DNA of 64,000 nucleotides from positions 496,001 through 560,000 of the forward strand of contig NZ_JQLU01000005.1 in the NCBI RefSeq assembly GCF_000744375.1, in the 5' to 3' direction. Shown piece after piece: positions 62,964 through 64,000 of this stretch. This DNA is from Carnobacterium gallinarum DSM 4847. Lineage in GTDB: Bacteria > Bacillota > Bacilli > Lactobacillales > Carnobacteriaceae. The translations under genes and the position numbers were made by a program. The notes under the pieces were generated by a model. That model was not told the DNA's origin. It did no database searches and worked only from the letters and a program-made list of their open reading frames with translations. Within the stretch, counting starts at the first letter, position 1, and the number at the start of each line of letters is the position of its first letter.

Positions 62964-64000
62964 TTATTCTTCATCGTTAATATCTATTACAGAACTTTCT
63001 GTATAGTTCACAAAACGGCGTAATTGAATTGCTAATTCACGGCTGATATCGCCATGCTCAAACATTTTTTGAATATCTGTTCGCTCTGCATTCAATGCTT
63101 TTAAACGTAATTCTTGCAATTGTTGATCGTATTCTTCTGCATAATCTTCACCATATCGTTTAATTCGTTCAATCTTATTACGATATTCCACAATTAAATG
63201 ATAGGCAATTGTTTTGTTAACTTTATCTGCTTTCTTACGTTCTTTTTTCATAAAACGAGATAAAACTTGAATCGCACTCTTAGCAGCTTCTTTTTCTAAT
63301 TCCAAGCGTTTATGATACTCTTTTTGATACGCTTCCTTCTTACCTAAGCTCATTAACATCTTAAAGTTTTTACGGTAAAAACGACGAGCAAATATCCACA
63401 AACGATTAAATCTAGAAGACCAATCACTATTTAAAGCATTTCGACGACGAGCTAAAACAGTTAAATATTGATCCGCGACAGCTTTTTCAACTTCGCCTGA
63501 TTCTTTTAATTCTTTAACCTTTTCAACTTCTGCATTAAATGCCATCAAACGAATATCTACTTCTTCTTTTAAAAATTTCATGATACTTTCTTTACTGTTA
63601 TATTCCATTTGTAAACGTCGAATCATGTGATTATATTCATGAATTAAATCATACGAAGCCATTCGATTTTCTGGTCGACTTTCTTGCTCAATTGTCCGAA
63701 TCGCAATTTGCATAATCCGAATTCTCGCTTGTGCTTCTTTTAATTCATCCTCTTTAGGATCATCTAAAACGGATGTTTCTGGGAAATCAATTAATTCATC
63801 TCCTGATGTTTCAAAACGTCTTTTAGAATTCGTTAACAGAGGCAAGGCAATTGTCGCCGCGATTAAAGTAGCAACAATAACACCTGAGGCCACAAAAAGC
63901 ATTACCGAACGTTGTGGAAAAGCAACTCCTGAATCCAGTAAATAAGGTACTGATAAAATCCCTGCCATTGTTACCGCGCCACGAACACCTGTCAATCCTG
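62964..64000 (-). CDS. CPA1 Na+/H+ antiporter (5' end outside the window)
   Basis: The 3' part of a monovalent cation:proton antiporter. It enters with the CPA1/NhaP-type motif GLTGVRGAVTMAGILSVP, then FPQRSVMLFVASG and one more membrane segment, followed by a ~260-residue cytoplasmic tail, highly charged and helical (RIRIMQIAIRTIEQES, EYHKRLELEKEAAKSAIQ). The frame is open across the window edge at 64000; membrane helices upstream are missing. The long tail is usual for Gram-positive members. Confidence 0.9.
   Translation of the reverse strand, partial: GLTGVRGAVTMAGILSVPYLLDSGVAFPQRSVMLFVASGVIVATLIAATIALPLLTNSKRRFETSGDELIDFPETSVLDDPKEDELKEAQARIRIMQIAIRTIEQESRPENRMASYDLIHEYNHMIRRLQMEYNSKESIMKFLKEEVDIRLMAFNAEVEKVKELKESGEVEKAVADQYLTVLARRRNALNSDWSSRFNRLWIFARRFYRKNFKMLMSLGKKEAYQKEYHKRLELEKEAAKSAIQVLSRFMKKERKKADKVNKTIAYHLIVEYRNKIERIKRYGEDYAEEYDQQLQELRLKALNAERTDIQKMFEHGDISRELAIQLRRFVNYTESSVIDINDEE

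Overview
The window is AT-rich, gene-dense, low-GC Gram-positive DNA. The gene set (class A sortase, menaquinone genes, PTS, potABCD, LXG-type type VII effector module, pyruvate:ferredoxin oxidoreductase) fits a Lactobacillales species of the Carnobacterium/Enterococcus type. Carnobacterium is my best guess from gene content; no rRNA or tRNA gene is present to confirm it.

Layout. 1-6.2 kb: partial LemA protein, Dps with a PerR-like operator, a SUKH-type protein with a low-molecular-weight tyrosine phosphatase, sortase A, an unknown protein, a TPR-containing lipoprotein and MscL. 6.5-9.7 kb: an amino-sugar locus with an RpiR regulator facing a PTS EIIBC-nanE operon that has a palindromic operator in its promoter. 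9.8-13.9 kb: an XRE-TPR (RRNPP-like) regulator preceded by a 15-codon ORF, then a YhgE/Pip membrane protein. 14.0-27.5 kb: the most unusual region, six paralogous secreted proteins with DUF5011-type Ig repeats, four on the minus strand and two on the plus strand, around an 858-bp divergent region that holds the start of a seventh copy. 27.6-34.8 kb: an operon with a Pot-like ABC transporter, adenine deaminase and a second amidohydrolase, with PurBox-like CGAAC motifs upstream. 34.9-39.1 kb: MFS transporter, a possible ComK-like protein, aldo/keto reductase, TetR regulator. 39.3-43 kb: pyruvate:ferredoxin (flavodoxin) oxidoreductase. 43-46.4 kb: small proteins, an HxlR regulator and AlkC. 46.4-51.5 kb: menFDHC. 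51.7-57.7 kb: RarD, a MerR-HTH coiled-coil protein, an LXG effector module with its two small partners and a DUF2247 immunity protein, and a scar of broken genes. 57.7-62.8 kb: potABCD and its XRE-cupin regulator, separated by five tandem copies of a 122-bp palindromic repeat. 62.9 kb to the end: 3' part of a CPA1 Na+/H+ antiporter.

How it works together. The paralogue cluster looks like a recombining family of secreted, repeat-stalked surface proteins: a conserved Cys-Cys signal peptide, a variable N-terminal head, 1-6 Ig repeats, then 2 or 4 C-terminal beta modules. Blocks shared between genes are mosaic, and the first ~1 kb of one minus-strand gene is almost repeated in inverted orientation in a plus-strand gene, so the segment between them could invert. 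The 122-bp array sits exactly where a regulator-potABCD transcript would pass, so it may set read-through into the polyamine operon. These two structures are the best candidates for something undescribed here.
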